64,000 nucleotides of DNA from Cytauxzoon felis (lineage: Eukaryota; Apicomplexa; Aconoidasida; Piroplasmida; Theileriidae): contig JAIQCW010000334.1 of assembly GCA_020283715.1 (NCBI GenBank), forward strand, positions 1 through 64,000, written 5' to 3'. Shown one piece after another: positions 21,050-36,066 of the stretch; position 1 is the stretch's first letter, and each line of letters opens with the position of its first letter. Position numbers and translations under genes: made by a program. The notes under the pieces are model-generated. The model was not told the origin of the DNA. It ran no database searches and saw nothing but the letters and a program-made list of their open reading frames with translations.

Positions 21050-22378
21050 TTCACCCTTGTTCATCTGCAGATTCTGTAATCGCTTCTTCTCCAACCACGG
21101 TAAATAATTACTAAAATTTATAATCTAATAATATTTTAAGTAAACATACGTATTATATTGAGTTATGCAAGAGTCTAGTTGTTTAATGTGCTCTTCGAAT
21201 CCTTCACCTGTCACTGATGATACTCCAATATACTAAGGGGTATACGAGTAGGTGAATAACGAACATACCGTCAACTCATGGTAGAATTCATTAAGCATAA
21301 GTGCACATGAACGGCTAAAGCTGAAGAAATTATTGTACAATATTATATCCATCATATTATTACCTAGCCATATATGAATCATCTTGAGTAATCGCTTCAT
21401 AAAATTGATCATAATCATGCATCCAGTCTATGCAAATCTCATGGCGATTAACATCTTGAAAATTAGCTATGGATTAAAGTGTCCCTCACCTATTTTATTA
21501 AAACATGCGATAAAAGGAAGTTGACACTTGTACATTACACTGAAATTAAGGGATGAAACAACTAGTCAAATGGAATGTGGTATTCCTTAAGGAAGAAATA
21601 CAACGTGTTCTCTACCAACCTGCACGCGTATATCATGTTAGTCATGAAAGTAATGGGTTGTTGTGATCTGGTAGTGTCAATTAAGTAATTGACCATTGTA
21701 GGAAAGGATGAAGATAGAGATTCTAGAGAGTATAGTGATTAAATTATAAACTATATACCTAAAATTACAGTACCACTAGCTGACCAATTAAAAACTTCCA
21801 CTTGTCCAGGCGTATCAATTACGATATAATCCAACTCGTGAGCTCTGCGATCCAATAGCTCCAATACTTTATCAAATCTAAAAGTGGCATGATATAGAAG
21901 AAGAACAGTCAAATTTAGATCATTAGAGGAGGGTAAGTAGACAAACCTGGTAACAAAGAGATTTAGAGATGTCATAATGGCACCATTAGGGCCAAGATTA
22001 TATTTTTTCATTACACTGCGATATTTTATAGAATCTCTAATGTCTAGGAGTTTTTTAATTGAAAAACAATTCCAACATTAAAACTTACCGATATTAGGCT
22101 TGTAATGGACTTTAATAACCTATAAATTGACAAATGAATATCATAGATGTTAAAAATACCGCCGGATCAAGGTTTATAGAATATACCCTTTTATTCAAAG
22201 CCTTTAATTGGCTAATTAACATATTTACATAACAAGTCTTGCCACTACCTGCCATTCTGAATACAGTTTATTATGGAATCATTACTGGTACTCACCCTAT
22301 GACTACAATGGCAAGCGTATTACGACCTTTAGAGGCCACTGGTCTATTTAACACTGACTCTGCAACAAAATCTGACAT
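21035..22378 (-). CDS. GPN1: GPN-loop GTPase 1 (GPN1/Npa3/XAB1)
   Basis: Eleven exons rebuilt in phase: 22378-22296, 22256-22160, 22119-22089, 22043-21947, 21877-21759, 21722-21620, 21539-21490, 21454-21364, 21320-21269, 21232-21150, 21110-21035; 293 residues. Family role: chaperone GTPase for nuclear import and assembly of RNA polymerase II. Motifs: P-loop GMAGSGKT, the Gly-Pro-Asn insertion LGPNGAI, switch region DTPGQVEVF, base motif FNKID. Short for the family because the acidic C-terminal tail is nearly absent. Some exons are only 31-52 bp, and the 3' end overlaps the kinase on the other strand by 15 bp. Confidence 0.9.
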
Positions 22379-22426
22379 TATATAGAATAACATATACAAA
22401 TGTGTAAGAAATATAATTAAAAACAA

Positions 22427-23694
22427 TCACTTCTTTGCTGAGGCGCCCCCACTGGTACCCATGCCCATAAATGACTATAAGAAATGGGAAATATGAAGAT
22501 TAATACGTTCAACTATCTAAAACATACCTTAAATGTGTCATATATCCACCATTGTAAACCAGTTAGGGTACCAATCATTAATACCCTTGTTCCTAGACCA
22601 CGAGTAAACAAGTTAACCGCACCAACTTCTCTAGCCATTTGACCAAATCTGAAGGATAATTAATATATCTCAAGTTTATTAGACATGGATTCACAAGAAA
22701 TACGTAGAAATGAAAATTTCATGTGACATTATAAGTAGTATAACAAAAGCTAATAACCCATTCTACTTACCCTTTTCCTTTATTTTCGGCCTTACCCATT
22801 TGGGAAACGAGGGAGTCTGCGGGATGCGAGACAATGGCGCAAATTATACCCGCGAGGTAACCTGGAAGGTAATGATAATTAATATACATCAATTTTCAAC
22901 TCACCAGAGGCAAAAGTAATTGCCAATTGGGTCTCCTTGTTATACTCGTGCTTTGGTCTCGTGAAAACGTGATCATAGAATAACTGAACGACCTTTTCGA
23001 AAAAATAAAATTTGGCCATAGTATACGGGACCTGTCGACTTAACAATGGCCTTAAACTTCCAAACTGAATGATAAGAGTAAAGGTGGCTTTTTATGATAA
23101 TTAAAATTTATAAATTTTCACTCAAGTTGACCTTAATGTGAATAAACTTACCGGAAACTTAGTTTCATGCTTCATGGCATTCATCCTGGCAGTAGCCTTG
23201 ACAAGACTTGTTGGCCATTGATCATTTAGAGGTGCTGTTTGGACCTTTACTTTAACCATTTCCATAGGACAAAGCATGACATCAGCGAATACCTCAGCAG
23301 AAGCAGAAGCTGATAACCACATTAGACCTTTATATTTAGCTGCATTTTCTTCACCAAGTTTAGAGGCGTATACATCTTTAAAAAATTCATAGAATCCAAA
23401 TTTTCCAAGTCCTTGTAATGAATATCCTAACAATGTTGGACGCCAGCCTTTAACTATACCAGTGATTCCTTCCTGTCTCAAAATTAACGATAATCCTGAT
23501 AGGAGTCCTTTATAAACTGCTGGATTTGTCTGCATACGACACTTCGTTATATCTAATGGAGTCACAAATGTATGAGTTAAACCGCAGGATAAAACACCTC
23601 CTAACATACACTTCCCATAGTAGGAACAATCATGTACCATAGGATGAGGTATTCTAGTCAAGGGAGCGGATACACGCGGATCCCAATCAGACAT
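22427..23694 (-). CDS. Mitochondrial phosphate carrier (SLC25A3 type)
   Basis: Exons 23694-23152, 23064-22905, 22861-22771, 22648-22528, 22474-22427; 320 residues. Inner-membrane carrier that brings phosphate in with a proton for ATP synthesis. The carrier signature PxD/E-x2-K/R occurs three times: TPLDITKCRMQ, CPMEMVKVKVQ and SHPADSLVSQM. GKFGFYEFFKD and RQVPYTMAKF are typical of phosphate carriers rather than other SLC25 members. Spacing to GPN1 is only 48 bp, both on the minus strand. Confidence 0.92.
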
Positions 23695-23839
23695 ATTCCA
23701 ACAAAAATTATTTAAAGTAATTAATTAATAGAGAATAAAAAATTAAAGGCAACAATCATATGTCGCGCCACCCATCATTCCTTGGGGTATATTGCTAAAC
23801 GTCATGGGACGTTACACATTTAATAATCTTAAAGACGCT

Positions 23840-24886
23840 TCAGAAATTAAAATGTGCTCTCTTGTATACTTCGTCTGGTATGACCTTCTTATAAGATTGT
23901 TCAAGCTCATATTGTTTTTCATCATACAATGGCTTCTCTATATCCTATGGATGTATTGATGTTTAAATGCCCACAATTACCCCGTAATCAAAGGTATACT
24001 TACCGTTCTTGCGATATATTTTGCATCCTTTACAAAGTTTTCAATAGAAGGATCATATATATAGTCCATTGGTATTTCACCACTAAGTTAATATCCATTT
24101 CAATCTGTAATTACTCACCAGTCAAATATTTTAACAGGCCTTTTAGGACGTCCTAATAGGCTTCCTTGCTCCTCTATCGCTTCCAAAACATCTTCTCCAT
24201 ACTCTAAATGCCCAAATACAACCTGAGAGTCTATCTTCTGTAATTCACTCAACGATACCATCTTATTGTCTAAATGAGGACACGGTTTAAATGTAATGTA
24301 AAATTGACAAGCATTGGAGTTTTTGTACTTGGTTTTACACATCCCCAAAACACCTGAATGAAGTAAAGTTAATTAAGAAGTACTTCATATTTATGAGTAG
24401 GGCAGGGGTTTTGCTCCAGCGAATGCCTGACCTCATGTTTATACATACCTCTTTTAGAATGTTTATAGCAGTATGACTCATCCCTCAAGTATTGACCATA
24501 AATAGATTCACCTCCATAAGAATTGCCTGTATTAAAGTTACCACCCTGGCAAATCTATAATGATTTTGATTTGATTATGAAGTATTAAACATACAAAACC
24601 TGATACTATACGATGTATTGGTGTATTTTTATACCATCTTGGACGCAGGTAATAGCCTAACCCTGTTTCACCTAAAAACCGATATAATCTTCAAAATAAA
24701 ATCAGTTACCTGTGCATAGACAACGAAAATTTTCAGATGTGTATGGTAATTTATCCATAAATAACTAAAGATGTTAACATAAGGACAATTTGTCATCATT
24801 ACCTCAAATACCATACGGCCTGCATTACGTCCACCTATGGAAACATCAAAAAAAACGCGAGGATTAGGTATTTTTACAAAAGTCAT
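23840..24886 (-). CDS. Divergent cyclophilin with C-terminal extension
   Basis: Seven exons in phase: 24886-24803, 24764-24710, 24671-24595, 24554-24449, 24353-24119, 24082-24004, 23944-23840; 246 residues. Peptidyl-prolyl isomerase fold: RVFFDVSIGGRNAGRMVFE, TSENFRCLCTGE, IHRIVSGFICQGGNF with the catalytic Arg kept, and ACQFYITFKPCPHLD. After the normal cyclophilin end it has about 50 extra charged residues (KPLYDEKQYELEQSYKK...) that look helical. Lies 62 bp downstream of the TFIIA gene on the same strand. Role unknown; nuclear cyclophilins often carry such tails. Confidence 0.88.
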
Positions 24887-24948
24887 GAAATTAAATGCAA
24901 AAATTATTAAAATAGATTGAATACATTAATTATTGTGCAGTTTTGTTG

Positions 24949-25890
24949 TCAGAATTCAAATTCTCCTTCCAGAGTATCGAATGGAATCTCGGTATTATTA
25001 ATCTATATGCAAAGTATAAGGGGATATAAGATGATACTAACCTGCATTATTCCATACTTTAGCCGCAACTTCCATAACGGAGGTCCAAATTTCTTACTAC
25101 TAGGTCTAGTGATCTAAAGTAATATAGAAGTTGGATTTAAACGAGAGATGGAGAGGTAAGAGTATAATGTGAATGACTGATTACAATCTAGGATATGATA
25201 TAATGCTACTTCATTCACCCTCCCCTTATAGAAGTAGACACATGACATTCAACTTACTTTATCCAGCATACCAATTACCATATCATTATATTCAGGTTCT
25301 TCGTCATCCAAATCGCTAATATCAGAGATGCTTTCATCAGTGTCTTCATCATCTGGTTTATCCTCTTTTGTATCCTTTACAACAGGTTTAGTCTCAGTGA
25401 CAGGTTTTGTATTTGAACTACCAGCTTGTGACTTCAGTTCCGCTGGATGTACAGATTCTACATCTGCGTCTAGAAATTCGTCGTCAGATGCGGATTCATA
25501 TTTTGTGCTAAGGAAATAGTTAAAAATTAAGTGATTGTTCTCACGTTGTAGTCGACTTTGGTACATCCTCCTGAATGAATGAAGCGATTAAACTTTATGA
25601 AACATACCGTCTTTAAGGCTCTCTTTGTGGGTGGATGTTTATCATGACTTGTGTTTAACCTCCTGTTCAAGTTGGCGATCCAATTCTAGAAATGGATAAA
25701 GGAATGAAATAAAATGATAAACAAACTTGTTTTATAGTTTCTACTATTTTTGGATTGTGTATCTGTGAACATTTTTCGATGGTAGCTGTAGGAATGATGA
25801 TTATTTCTGTATTATATAAGACATACCCTGTATGACTTGGTTATTAAAGGATTCCAGAGACAATTGACCAATACTATTCAAGGAAGACAT
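24949..25890 (-). CDS. TOA1: TFIIA large (alpha/beta) subunit
   Basis: Seven exons in phase: 25890-25827, 25785-25727, 25685-25608, 25570-25545, 25507-25258, 25113-25042, 25002-24949; 200 residues. Basal transcription factor that stabilises TBP on promoters. The N-terminal helical region (VIQATIEKC...IKQNWIANLN) matches the TFIIA four-helix part. The middle is acidic and disordered (SDLDDEEPEYNDM), and the end KFGPPLWKLRLKYGIMQIN matches the conserved beta-barrel strand. Very short for the family because the spacer is small. One exon is only 26 bp. Confidence 0.85.
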
Positions 25891-25924
25891 TTTATTAATG
25901 TAAAAAACAAAATTAAAAATTTAA

Positions 25925-27875
25925 TTAATTAATCTGCCATTTTTTAATATAATTATAAATCAGTTCAGCACTCCTCACACGACCATTTGATATTTTACAT
26001 AAATCCTCCTTAGACATTGGTAACTTCTTGAGCATGAATCCGTACATACAAATCAAATCACATAAAAATTCGCGAATAATCGATGCTTCATTGATCTATT
26101 ATATAAATGTGTATATGTTGGATGATAACCGAGCGCCAATTTACTAGGGCATACAACGTTACCTCCATTTTATATTCCCCTTAAAAAATACAACTTACCT
26201 CTACGTCTCGCTTGTATATTTTAATATTTTTGGCTCTGCTTGCATATTTAAGTGTGTTTGATGACTCCTGGTAGAATTGTATTGATGGATTAATTAGTGC
26301 GATCATAACTATTATAGAGTCTCCTACCAAGGAATTTTTGAGAATATGTGTTAATTTACTATCGCGATACTTGACACGAGTTTTGTTCCCTTCCGATAAT
26401 GTATTTATACAATTTGCTAACGCTAGCAATGATTGATTTATATATGATGACTCCTTTAATCGATCACCATGATGCTCCGTAATACTGACTCTCTCTGAAC
26501 CTAGAGGTGTTGAAATTTCAGATATAATTATAGTCATTTCAGACATACCTGCAAGGTCTATAAATGTCAACCTTGTATTATCACCAATTGTGAATTGAAG
26601 TATAGCATGAGAACGAGAAGAGCTTCGATTAGCATTAGTCATTTGGACTTTGCGATATTTAATTCCTTTATTAAGTAAAGAGTGTACCATCTCTACATCA
26701 TTGACGTTTGTACTTGTTAAGCCTTGAATATAAACTTGTTTGGAATCTTCCTGTACATCGAGATTCTTACTGCTGTTATTAAGTAAATCGAATATCGATT
26801 CATTGTAAACCTCGAAGAATGAGAATTTAACACTGATATCACCCTTTGATCTAAATAAATCTGTAATCGTCAGCTGTACAATACCCATAGTTTCTTCATT
26901 TCCCATCATTGTGTACGTCTTCCCAGATCCGGTACAGCCATACGCAAATATGGTAAGGTTAGCTCCATTAATAACATTTGGTATTAAATTCCGTAAAGAT
27001 TCATTATATATATCATCTTGAGTAGCTGTTTCATTAAAAACGGCGTCAAATTCATATTCAAATGACTTTGGCTTTTGAGATTCAAATAATGAATTACTAT
27101 TCCCAGGTTTAGTAATCCTTATCCTATTCCCTATACATTCAATTTGTTTCATGGAAGATGTAGGACGACAGCGAACTATAACTCTAATATTATCATTTTT
27201 TGTATTATCAGTTGTATCTTCCACAGAATGTGATTTTAATTTTATATACTGCATGACCAATTCTTCAACATCTTCTATTGATGGAATTAACATATCTTCC
27301 ATATCTATAGATGAAGGGTCATTATTATCTTCAGTTCCTGAGAACATAACATTGGACTCAGGAAGATTGCAACTATCTACTGTATTGTTTGTATCACATA
27401 ATGTTTCACAGGCGTGACGTTTATTGTTACATATACATTCTCTAGATACAACAAACTCACGATCAGTATTAACTGATTTATCAATTCTATTAGTAGGTGA
27501 AGTAGCTACACCTATGTCCACACTGCTAACAAAGATGGGATTCAACTTGTTAAATGGCTTTATTTTACTAATGTCATCGTATAAATCATCTCTACCTGAT
27601 AAAAGCTTGTGAATATAATTCGCTTTTTTTGAAGGTGTAATATTGTTCCTGTGATTAACGTTAACTTCATCAAGTAGTTTATCTATTTTACAGTCAACCG
27701 ACCTTATCTTATTATCTGATCCATCAATAGAAGTCTCTGTCATAATATTCACACATGATGCCATTGTATTCTCATTTGAAGCAGCTTTGTTCCTCTTAGA
27801 CGACAACTCACATGTGTTATCATCAGATTCATTACCATCGGCACTTGTGCTATTTCTATGTAAATCACGCTTCAT
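25925..27875 (-). CDS. Kinesin with C-terminal motor domain
   Basis: Exons 27875-26549, 26500-26199, 26095-25925; 599 residues. Microtubule motor. Residues about 1-220 are S/N/D-rich and disordered; the motor starts at NIRVIVRCRP and has P-loop AYGCTGSGKTYTM, switch I NRSSSRSH, switch II DLAGSER and NQSLLALANCI. The switch II motif is rebuilt only after removing a 48-bp GT-AG intron (26501-26548) that happens to be open and a multiple of three, so a naive translation shows a false 16-residue insert there. No long coiled coil follows the motor. Subfamily not assigned. Confidence 0.9.
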
Positions 27876-28225
27876 TTATTATAATGCATGTTAAATAACG
27901 GTTAAATATTACCACTTAAACATTAAATCAAACGATAAATATAATTTAATAAGCCATATTCAAATTTTTATAAGTTTCTCCTGCACATTTATTAAATCTA
28001 ACTAAATTCAAGCTCTAATAAAATTATAAACCTTAACTAGATGGTAAATTAAAATTTCCTAGGATATTTAAAGAGTGAGCCTTGACATTCGGGTAGGACT
28101 ATCACGTTGTTAATGATCATCATAGAGAGGGAATATTATGTTAAAACTATACATATGACATATTATAACTTAATAATTATTGTGAGTGTTATATTTATGC
28201 TATGTTTCTGTTATAGCCTTTATGT
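27876..28225. other. Intergenic, nothing recognised
   Basis: AT-rich upstream region of the kinesin. No repeat or RNA signature is visible. A possible intron (GTGAGT...TTATAG) around 28180-28216 would belong to the small frame described next. Confidence 0.5.
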
Positions 28226-28384
28226 ATGGAAAATAATGAAAATGCTCCATGGAGGTTAAACAAGTTGATGACAAAAAAGCCAAAGTACGATATAATTATT
28301 ATAGAAGCTGGAATAATGCAACAAATGAAGGGTAGATCAAGCTTTTACGGAATGAAAATGATTAATAATCACAAGGTATTGTAG
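28226..28384 (+). CDS. Possible small basic protein
   Basis: 52 codons starting MENNENAPWRLNKLMTKK, basic, without a recognised domain. The frame meets a TAG at 28382-28384 and then stays open for 31 further codons ending in a hydrophobic, membrane-like segment, so either a short exon is mis-joined or the true gene is longer. It ends about 100 bp before the EF-1 beta start. Composition is that of a small ribosomal or organellar protein, but I cannot name it. Confidence 0.3.
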   Translation: MENNENAPWRLNKLMTKKPKYDIIIIEAGIMQQMKGRSSFYGMKMINNHKVL

Positions 28385-28479
28385 ACAGTTGTTGAAGTTA
28401 TCCCCATTGTTAAGTCCAAATGGACGTATCTTGAGAGATTTATCATTATTTTTCTAACAATAATCTGATAGTTTATATA

Positions 28480-29230
28480 ATGGCAGATTTAAAGGTTGAT
28501 TATTCTAAAGTAACTACGCCTGATGGTTTATCTACTTTAAATGACTATTTGTCTTACTATTCATTTGTTGGTGGTGTCAAATCTCCCTCAACTGATGATG
28601 TATGTGTATTTAAGAAGTTAGGAAAGGCACCAAACAAAGACAAACATCCTCATGCATATCGTTGGTATCAACATGTTGCAACTTGGTACAAGAATCCACC
28701 AAATGACTTGCCACAAGGTGTATTTAAGGAAGAGGAATCAAAGAATGAAGATGATATTGATCTTTTTGGTATGTATTTAATTTGTAACTATATATATATT
28801 AATAGGTGATGATGATGACGCGGACGATGATGCAATGAAAAAGAAGATGGAAGAAATGAAGGCCAGCAAAACTAAAAAGAAGGTTGTTCCCAAGTCCTCA
28901 TTGGTCATTCATATTGAACCTGTTAGTATCGATACTGATTTGGATGAGGTTTTAAGACTTGTCAAAGGAATTAAGATGGAAGGTGTTACTTGGGGTGAAG
29001 CATCTACTAGGATTCCTCTGGCTTATGGTATTGAGAAACTTCAAGTAATGTGTACTATTCTGGATGATGTTGTCAATACTAACGAAATCATTGAACTTAT
29101 TGAAGGGTTGGGTCTTACTGAGGAAGAAAAGAAGGTTAAAATGCAACGTGATGAAGATGATGACTATGATGAGGATGATCTACTAGGTCTTGTACAATCT
29201 GCTACAATTGTATCATTCAATAAGCTCTAA
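28480..29230 (+). CDS. Translation elongation factor 1 beta (eEF1B alpha/beta GEF)
   Basis: Exons 28480-28768 and 28806-29230 (37-bp intron, phase 1); 237 residues. It exchanges GDP for GTP on eEF1A. N-terminal GST-C-like helices, a central acidic linker (GDDDDADDD) and the C-terminal GEF domain (SSLVIHIEPVSIDTDL, IPLAYGIEKLQVMCTILDD). The end ATIVSFNKL matches the family terminus, so the protein is complete. Confidence 0.95.
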
Positions 29231-29266
29231 GAAGTTTAATAAATTAATATTATACAAATGTTAGTT

Positions 29267-31041
29267 TTATATACACGACCATACTATATCTGTATCAAAT
29301 GTCTTTAACAGGGCAATATCCCCATAACCCAGGTTCAATGTCTTTGAACCATCTATGCATAACATCGCATCCTTGGCCAAGACCAACACCTTTACTTGCC
29401 TCCCAGTATAACATGATGTCTCATCAGTAAATCTAAAAAAAATATAAATTACAGTAAGGTGGAATTTAGTTGACTATGTCATTCTTTATTTCAACTTACT
29501 TTTCAGTAATGCCCTCCCTTATAATGCATCTTATTTGGTTGGATGACGGGTTGATCTTGAGACTTTCATTGTAACATTCGACAGTGTCAGATATTATAGT
29601 GTCGTCGACGACATTGTTAACATCCCTAGGTATCGATGGATGATTTAATAATGATTTGACTAAATTCGAGGCTTCCGATATATTCATTTTAGAAACATTA
29701 TAAGCCCATGCAGTAGATCCTGTACCAGTAGTAATTAATACACCACTACTTTTAACCCTAATAATGGGTGAATCATCTATCTGGATAAGAGCATAAAATG
29801 TCTTCCCAAAAAAACGATCCGCTATCATAACATCATTAGTAATAGCATGAGGTATGAATTCATGGATTGATTTGTAATCACCCCTTAAATCATCATCATC
29901 AAAAGATGTATTTGATCGTGAAAAAAGGATGTTTTCAATACTCGTATTATCTGCTCCTTTATTACATAATGATGAATCAAAATCCCAATCACGCTTAAAT
30001 AACTTCAATCTGATCCTTTGGCGATATATAGGTTCAACCGTACGATTCAATAACAATTTATCCAAAATTTTTTGTACATACTCATCATATGTCAAACTAA
30101 GAGAATCCGAATCCGATGTTTTAAAGGTAGATATTGCCTTAGCACCTTGATTTTCTTCATCCTCCTCCCCTATATCTACTACAGGAGAATCAAATGAAGC
30201 ATTAGACAGAGCAGCAATAACCCTGTCAGCAACATCAAATTGTTTTTCTAAGCCTGAATACTTAAAACGTATCTTTCTCTTCAATCTACGCTTATAATCA
30301 CATTTATACGTCTTTAATAAATCTTCATTAATCATAAATTCATTCTTATCAAAATACGATACACATAATGCACCCATTGAACGTTCCGGATCGGTATTTA
30401 CACCCACCAACCATATTGGTGTGTCTGTTAACTGACCCGGTGGTATTAACGAAGAGGCTTCTAGAAATGTTCCATCTCCACCTATAGAAAAAAATAAACG
30501 TTATACAAAATACGATTACTAAAAAACGTACCAGCACTAATTACCATTTCAGGTAATGATTCAGATTTGTCAGATCCAAAAGGCAATAGTCCAGATGTCT
30601 GCGCCTTTATAACATTGCAGTTTATATGATATTTGTCACGTAGTTGCCTCACCAGCGATTCCATAATACACTTGTGTGTCATGTGTGTATTGTAAGCAAC
30701 TGAAAATTAAAATTAAAGGTATTATAATGATCGATGTTATAAATATGTTAATTATACTATAACTTACGTGGAAATCTATTATATATCTCGGCGGGTGTAA
30801 GTCCATTTTTGATCTCAAGGTCGTATTTAGTAATCTTCTCAAGTATAAATATGCTACTAATTTCGAGATTCTTATAACTATTCTTTATATCAATAACTGT
30901 TTTTTTGAATGATTCACAATATAACTGACGTTTTGACAACGTTATTAGATCCTTAGAGTTATTATAAAGGTTAAAACTACGGAAAATGCAGCGTAACGAT
31001 TTGACTGTATTTCTAATGCTTGCTGAATATATTTCCATCAT
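29267..31041 (-). CDS. NAD kinase
   Basis: Exons 31041-30768, 30699-30532, 30481-29500, 29432-29267; 529 residues. Makes NADP from NAD and ATP. The phosphate-binding motif GGDGTFLEA is rebuilt exactly at the 30532/30481 junction, followed by PIWLVGVNTDP and the substrate motif VLITTGTGSTAWA. Long for the family because of low-complexity inserts (for example VDIGEEDEENQ) between the two lobes. Starts 126 bp from the divergent SufS gene, so both share a short promoter region. Confidence 0.9.
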
Positions 31042-31167
31042 ATCAACATTCTATTCTTAAACTATATACTTGTAAGAAAATTTTTGATTAATCAAACCAT
31101 TTTCATTGAATAACGAAACAGGCTACTACTGGATATACTTAATGCATTGGTTGCACTATAACAATGT

Positions 31168-32935
<1,768 letters not shown>

Positions 32936-32964
<29 letters not shown>

Positions 32965-34520
32965 AGCTTCCACATATTTTGGTTACTATGAAAATTACCT
33001 TTTAAAACCAGGTATGAAACAATATGAGCACTTTATACTTCCTACAGAAGCTGGTGTTGATTCTATACTTTACGTGGATAATAAATTAGTGACTAATAAG
33101 GCGCTAAGTAAAGTATTGATGAAATTAAAGGGTAAATCAGTGGCTAATAAGAGGATTGAATATATATTCAACTATATTGTAAATAATATAACAAATGCAA
33201 TAGATGATATTAATCTTACCATAATATTGGAGTTGATATTAAATTTAAAGATTAATCCCCAAAGTTTTATAAATACTTTGGTATCATTATGTTATAAGAT
33301 CAAAGATTATGATAGAGCAGTTGGTATGTATCTCGATTGATATTTCATTTACTCCATAGTTGCTGTACATACAATGAGTATGATTCCTGAATTTAGAGAA
33401 TCAGATATGGTTAAGAGTTTAGCAATGAAACTCGCGTATGATTTGCCCTTTAACAATACAAGTGTAAATATTCAAGGAATAGGACGATTATGGTGAGATT
33501 TAATTAATTTTAAAGTTAATTTCATGATAGTAGTGCCTTGGATAGATTGAAATTATACTCTAAAGAATTTGGGGAATTAATCACATGGTATACAAAAGTA
33601 AAATAAAATTTACATGTAAACTTCAGGTTGATACGTGATGATATTAAGGACTTGAGAATTAATTTGACAAATCTGTCTTCGATTTTATTGTATTTAAGCA
33701 ATACTGGTGTTGCTGATGTAAATACATGGGATTCATTTATTAATTACTGTAATTATAACGTTAGATTTGAGACTAATGCTAGAAGTCTTATTAGACTATT
33801 GGAATCAGTTTATCATTTGAGTGATAATAATCGTACATTATTCAGGTTGATTTATAGAGTTAAATTTAATGAATCTTATAGGAATGTTGGTGATGTCTTG
33901 GCAAAGGGTATAAATGATTTACATCCATTGGATATCGCTAAGGTCACCGAACTGTATAGTTTCAATTGCAAGTACGATGATTATGTTTATAATGCATCAA
34001 TTATAGGCACAATTATTTATTCAATCAGATATTTGATATATCAGAAAGGATTGTACCCCTCTTTAATGATGTCTCTTTAATTAAGTTATTAAAGGGTTAT
34101 ATTTATGTTTTTGGTGAAGATTGCAATAGAAAGATGACTTTAAAGGATTCTAGATCATTAACATTATTGTTTAATAAATCCTCAAACATGATAGAGTATG
34201 TTGAGATAATATAAATGACCATTTCATTCCTTAAGTAAATGCAGTTTTAATGACTTGTGTATCTTAATACAAAGCATCAAGCATTTTCCATACATAAACT
34301 CAACTTTATTAAAGGTTTATCTAAATACCAATTAAATATACATTTCATATAGAAGAGGATAATATCGCATTTAAATTGTGTACAAATAGAAGAGAATACA
34401 AAGACGATTAATGAATTTGATACGAGATCTCAGTATTACAAGTGGATTATAACGTCACAGTATAAAAAACATAAAATAACTAATCATGAAGCTAGAGTAT
34501 TATTAAAATTGTCTAGTTAA
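32936..34520 (+). CDS. Unknown helical protein overlapping SUFS
   Basis: Seven exons in phase: 32936-33323, 33360-33492, 33531-33587, 33627-33953, 34007-34195, 34245-34314, 34353-34520; 443 residues. Rich in L, I, N and K and mostly helical. The N-terminus MKLIRILRSRASTYFGYY is basic and amphipathic, like a mitochondrial targeting peptide (inference). The C-terminus SQYKKHKITNHEARVLLKL is basic. No domain recognised; helical organelle RNA-binding repeats would fit the composition. The proposed start lies 29 bp inside the last SUFS exon in another frame; a later ATG (the next is codon 27) would remove the overlap. Confidence 0.65.
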
Positions 34521-34524
34521 TATA

Positions 34525-35944
34525 TTATGATATGTCATATTGATCCAGTATGTAGTCACGATCAAAGTGATATATTCTTACATTACCATCTTCACCACCA
34601 CTTACATAACCCAAACCGTCAGCTAAGAATACCAGTGAATTTATTGGACCAAAATGACCTTTTATACTACCAATTTCCTCTTCATGGATCAAATGATATA
34701 ATAATGCCTGGAATTTACCCTCAGATGCAGCTGTAAAATGTAATTATATTTCATTGAATAATATATATTCTAAAACCTGTTGTTGTGACTTTTTCAGCCG
34801 ATTGACCACCACCTAACAGTATATGTGCCTTTTTAACATCATTTAACTTGAATATTGGCGATATATCACAAGCATTAAGTGGACGATCAGTTTTATAGTT
34901 CTATAAATGCATATAAAAATTTTGTGATATCTAGAACTAACTTTCAAAACTTCCCAAGTGGATGTATTCCATAATTTTGCGGTACCATCAGAAGAACACT
35001 AAAATTATTTTTTAAAAAAATACACAAACATACAGATAACATTAGTAAACTATATGAATCAAACGCAATAGAGGTAACAGAAAGTTTATGGGCCTCTATC
35101 CTCTTTAGGTGGACACCTGAGGAGGAATTCCAAACCTGAAAAAATTAAAATTTAACTTATTATTGAAAATTTCAAGCGTTATAATTAATAAACTATCAAT
35201 ACCGTCAACATAATATTTTATTCTTCCTTAATTAACTTACATTAATTATACCGTCATCATGAGCAGTAATAATATTCTTATCCAATGGTCCCCAATGGCA
35301 TTGTACGCAGCGATTACGATAATTTCTCTGTATCCAGACGATATTATAATCCAGCATCCCATCTGGTGAAGTTATTATCTGAGTATATTATAGAAATTAA
35401 TGAATATAGAAACTAACTTCGTAGACCTTAAGTGCCATCGTAACAGAACTACCAAAATCATCATGAATCATAACAAAACGATTCTGTAAACTCGGATTCT
35501 TATTCCATTCAACATATCTAATGTAAAAATTTTCATGTATATGCAAAGTAGATGATGAACGAACTTGCAAGCGCCTTCCTCTTGTATTTCTAGTAACAAA
35601 TCCCCAAGTTCTACATCAAAAATACGTATTTTTGAATCACCAGATGCTGCTATTAGAAAGTTAGAATCATAAGTCACATCACAACCCCAAATGGCACCGC
35701 GTCCACAATTATAACGGCCTATTCAGATGCAATTTTGCTATAAATTCCATACATACCCAATTGCTGCCCATTATTAGTTCTCCATAACGCCAAAATACCA
35801 TCCTAAAAGGGTGAGAATATTAAGTATCATCCAATTATGGTTTTTAATACATACCTTACCACAAGTGAACAATAAATCTCCATGTTTGTTAGTCTTAACA
35901 CAAGTTAAAGGTCTATGATGACCTCTCAATAATATTGGCTTCAT
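34525..35944 (-). CDS. EIF3I: eIF3 subunit i (TRIP-1), WD40 protein
   Basis: Roughly eight short introns split a WD40 protein. The start MKPILLRGHHRPLTCVKTN and the next blade (GKDGILALWRTNNGQQLG) are characteristic of eIF3i, as is the end KGHFGPINSLVF...YVSGGEDGNVRIYHFD. It is a structural subunit of the translation initiation factor eIF3. Start ATG at 35944, stop at 34525. The stop is 4 bp from the stop of the convergent upstream gene. I did not fix every internal exon boundary. Confidence 0.9.
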
Positions 35945-36066
35945 TTTAAATTATATAATATCTATTTCAACGCATAGACGTTCACTGACCAAGACAACAC
36001 TACAATAAATAACGTGAGGAAGAAAAACTAAAAACACTGAAAAACATTTAATTGAATAATACTATA

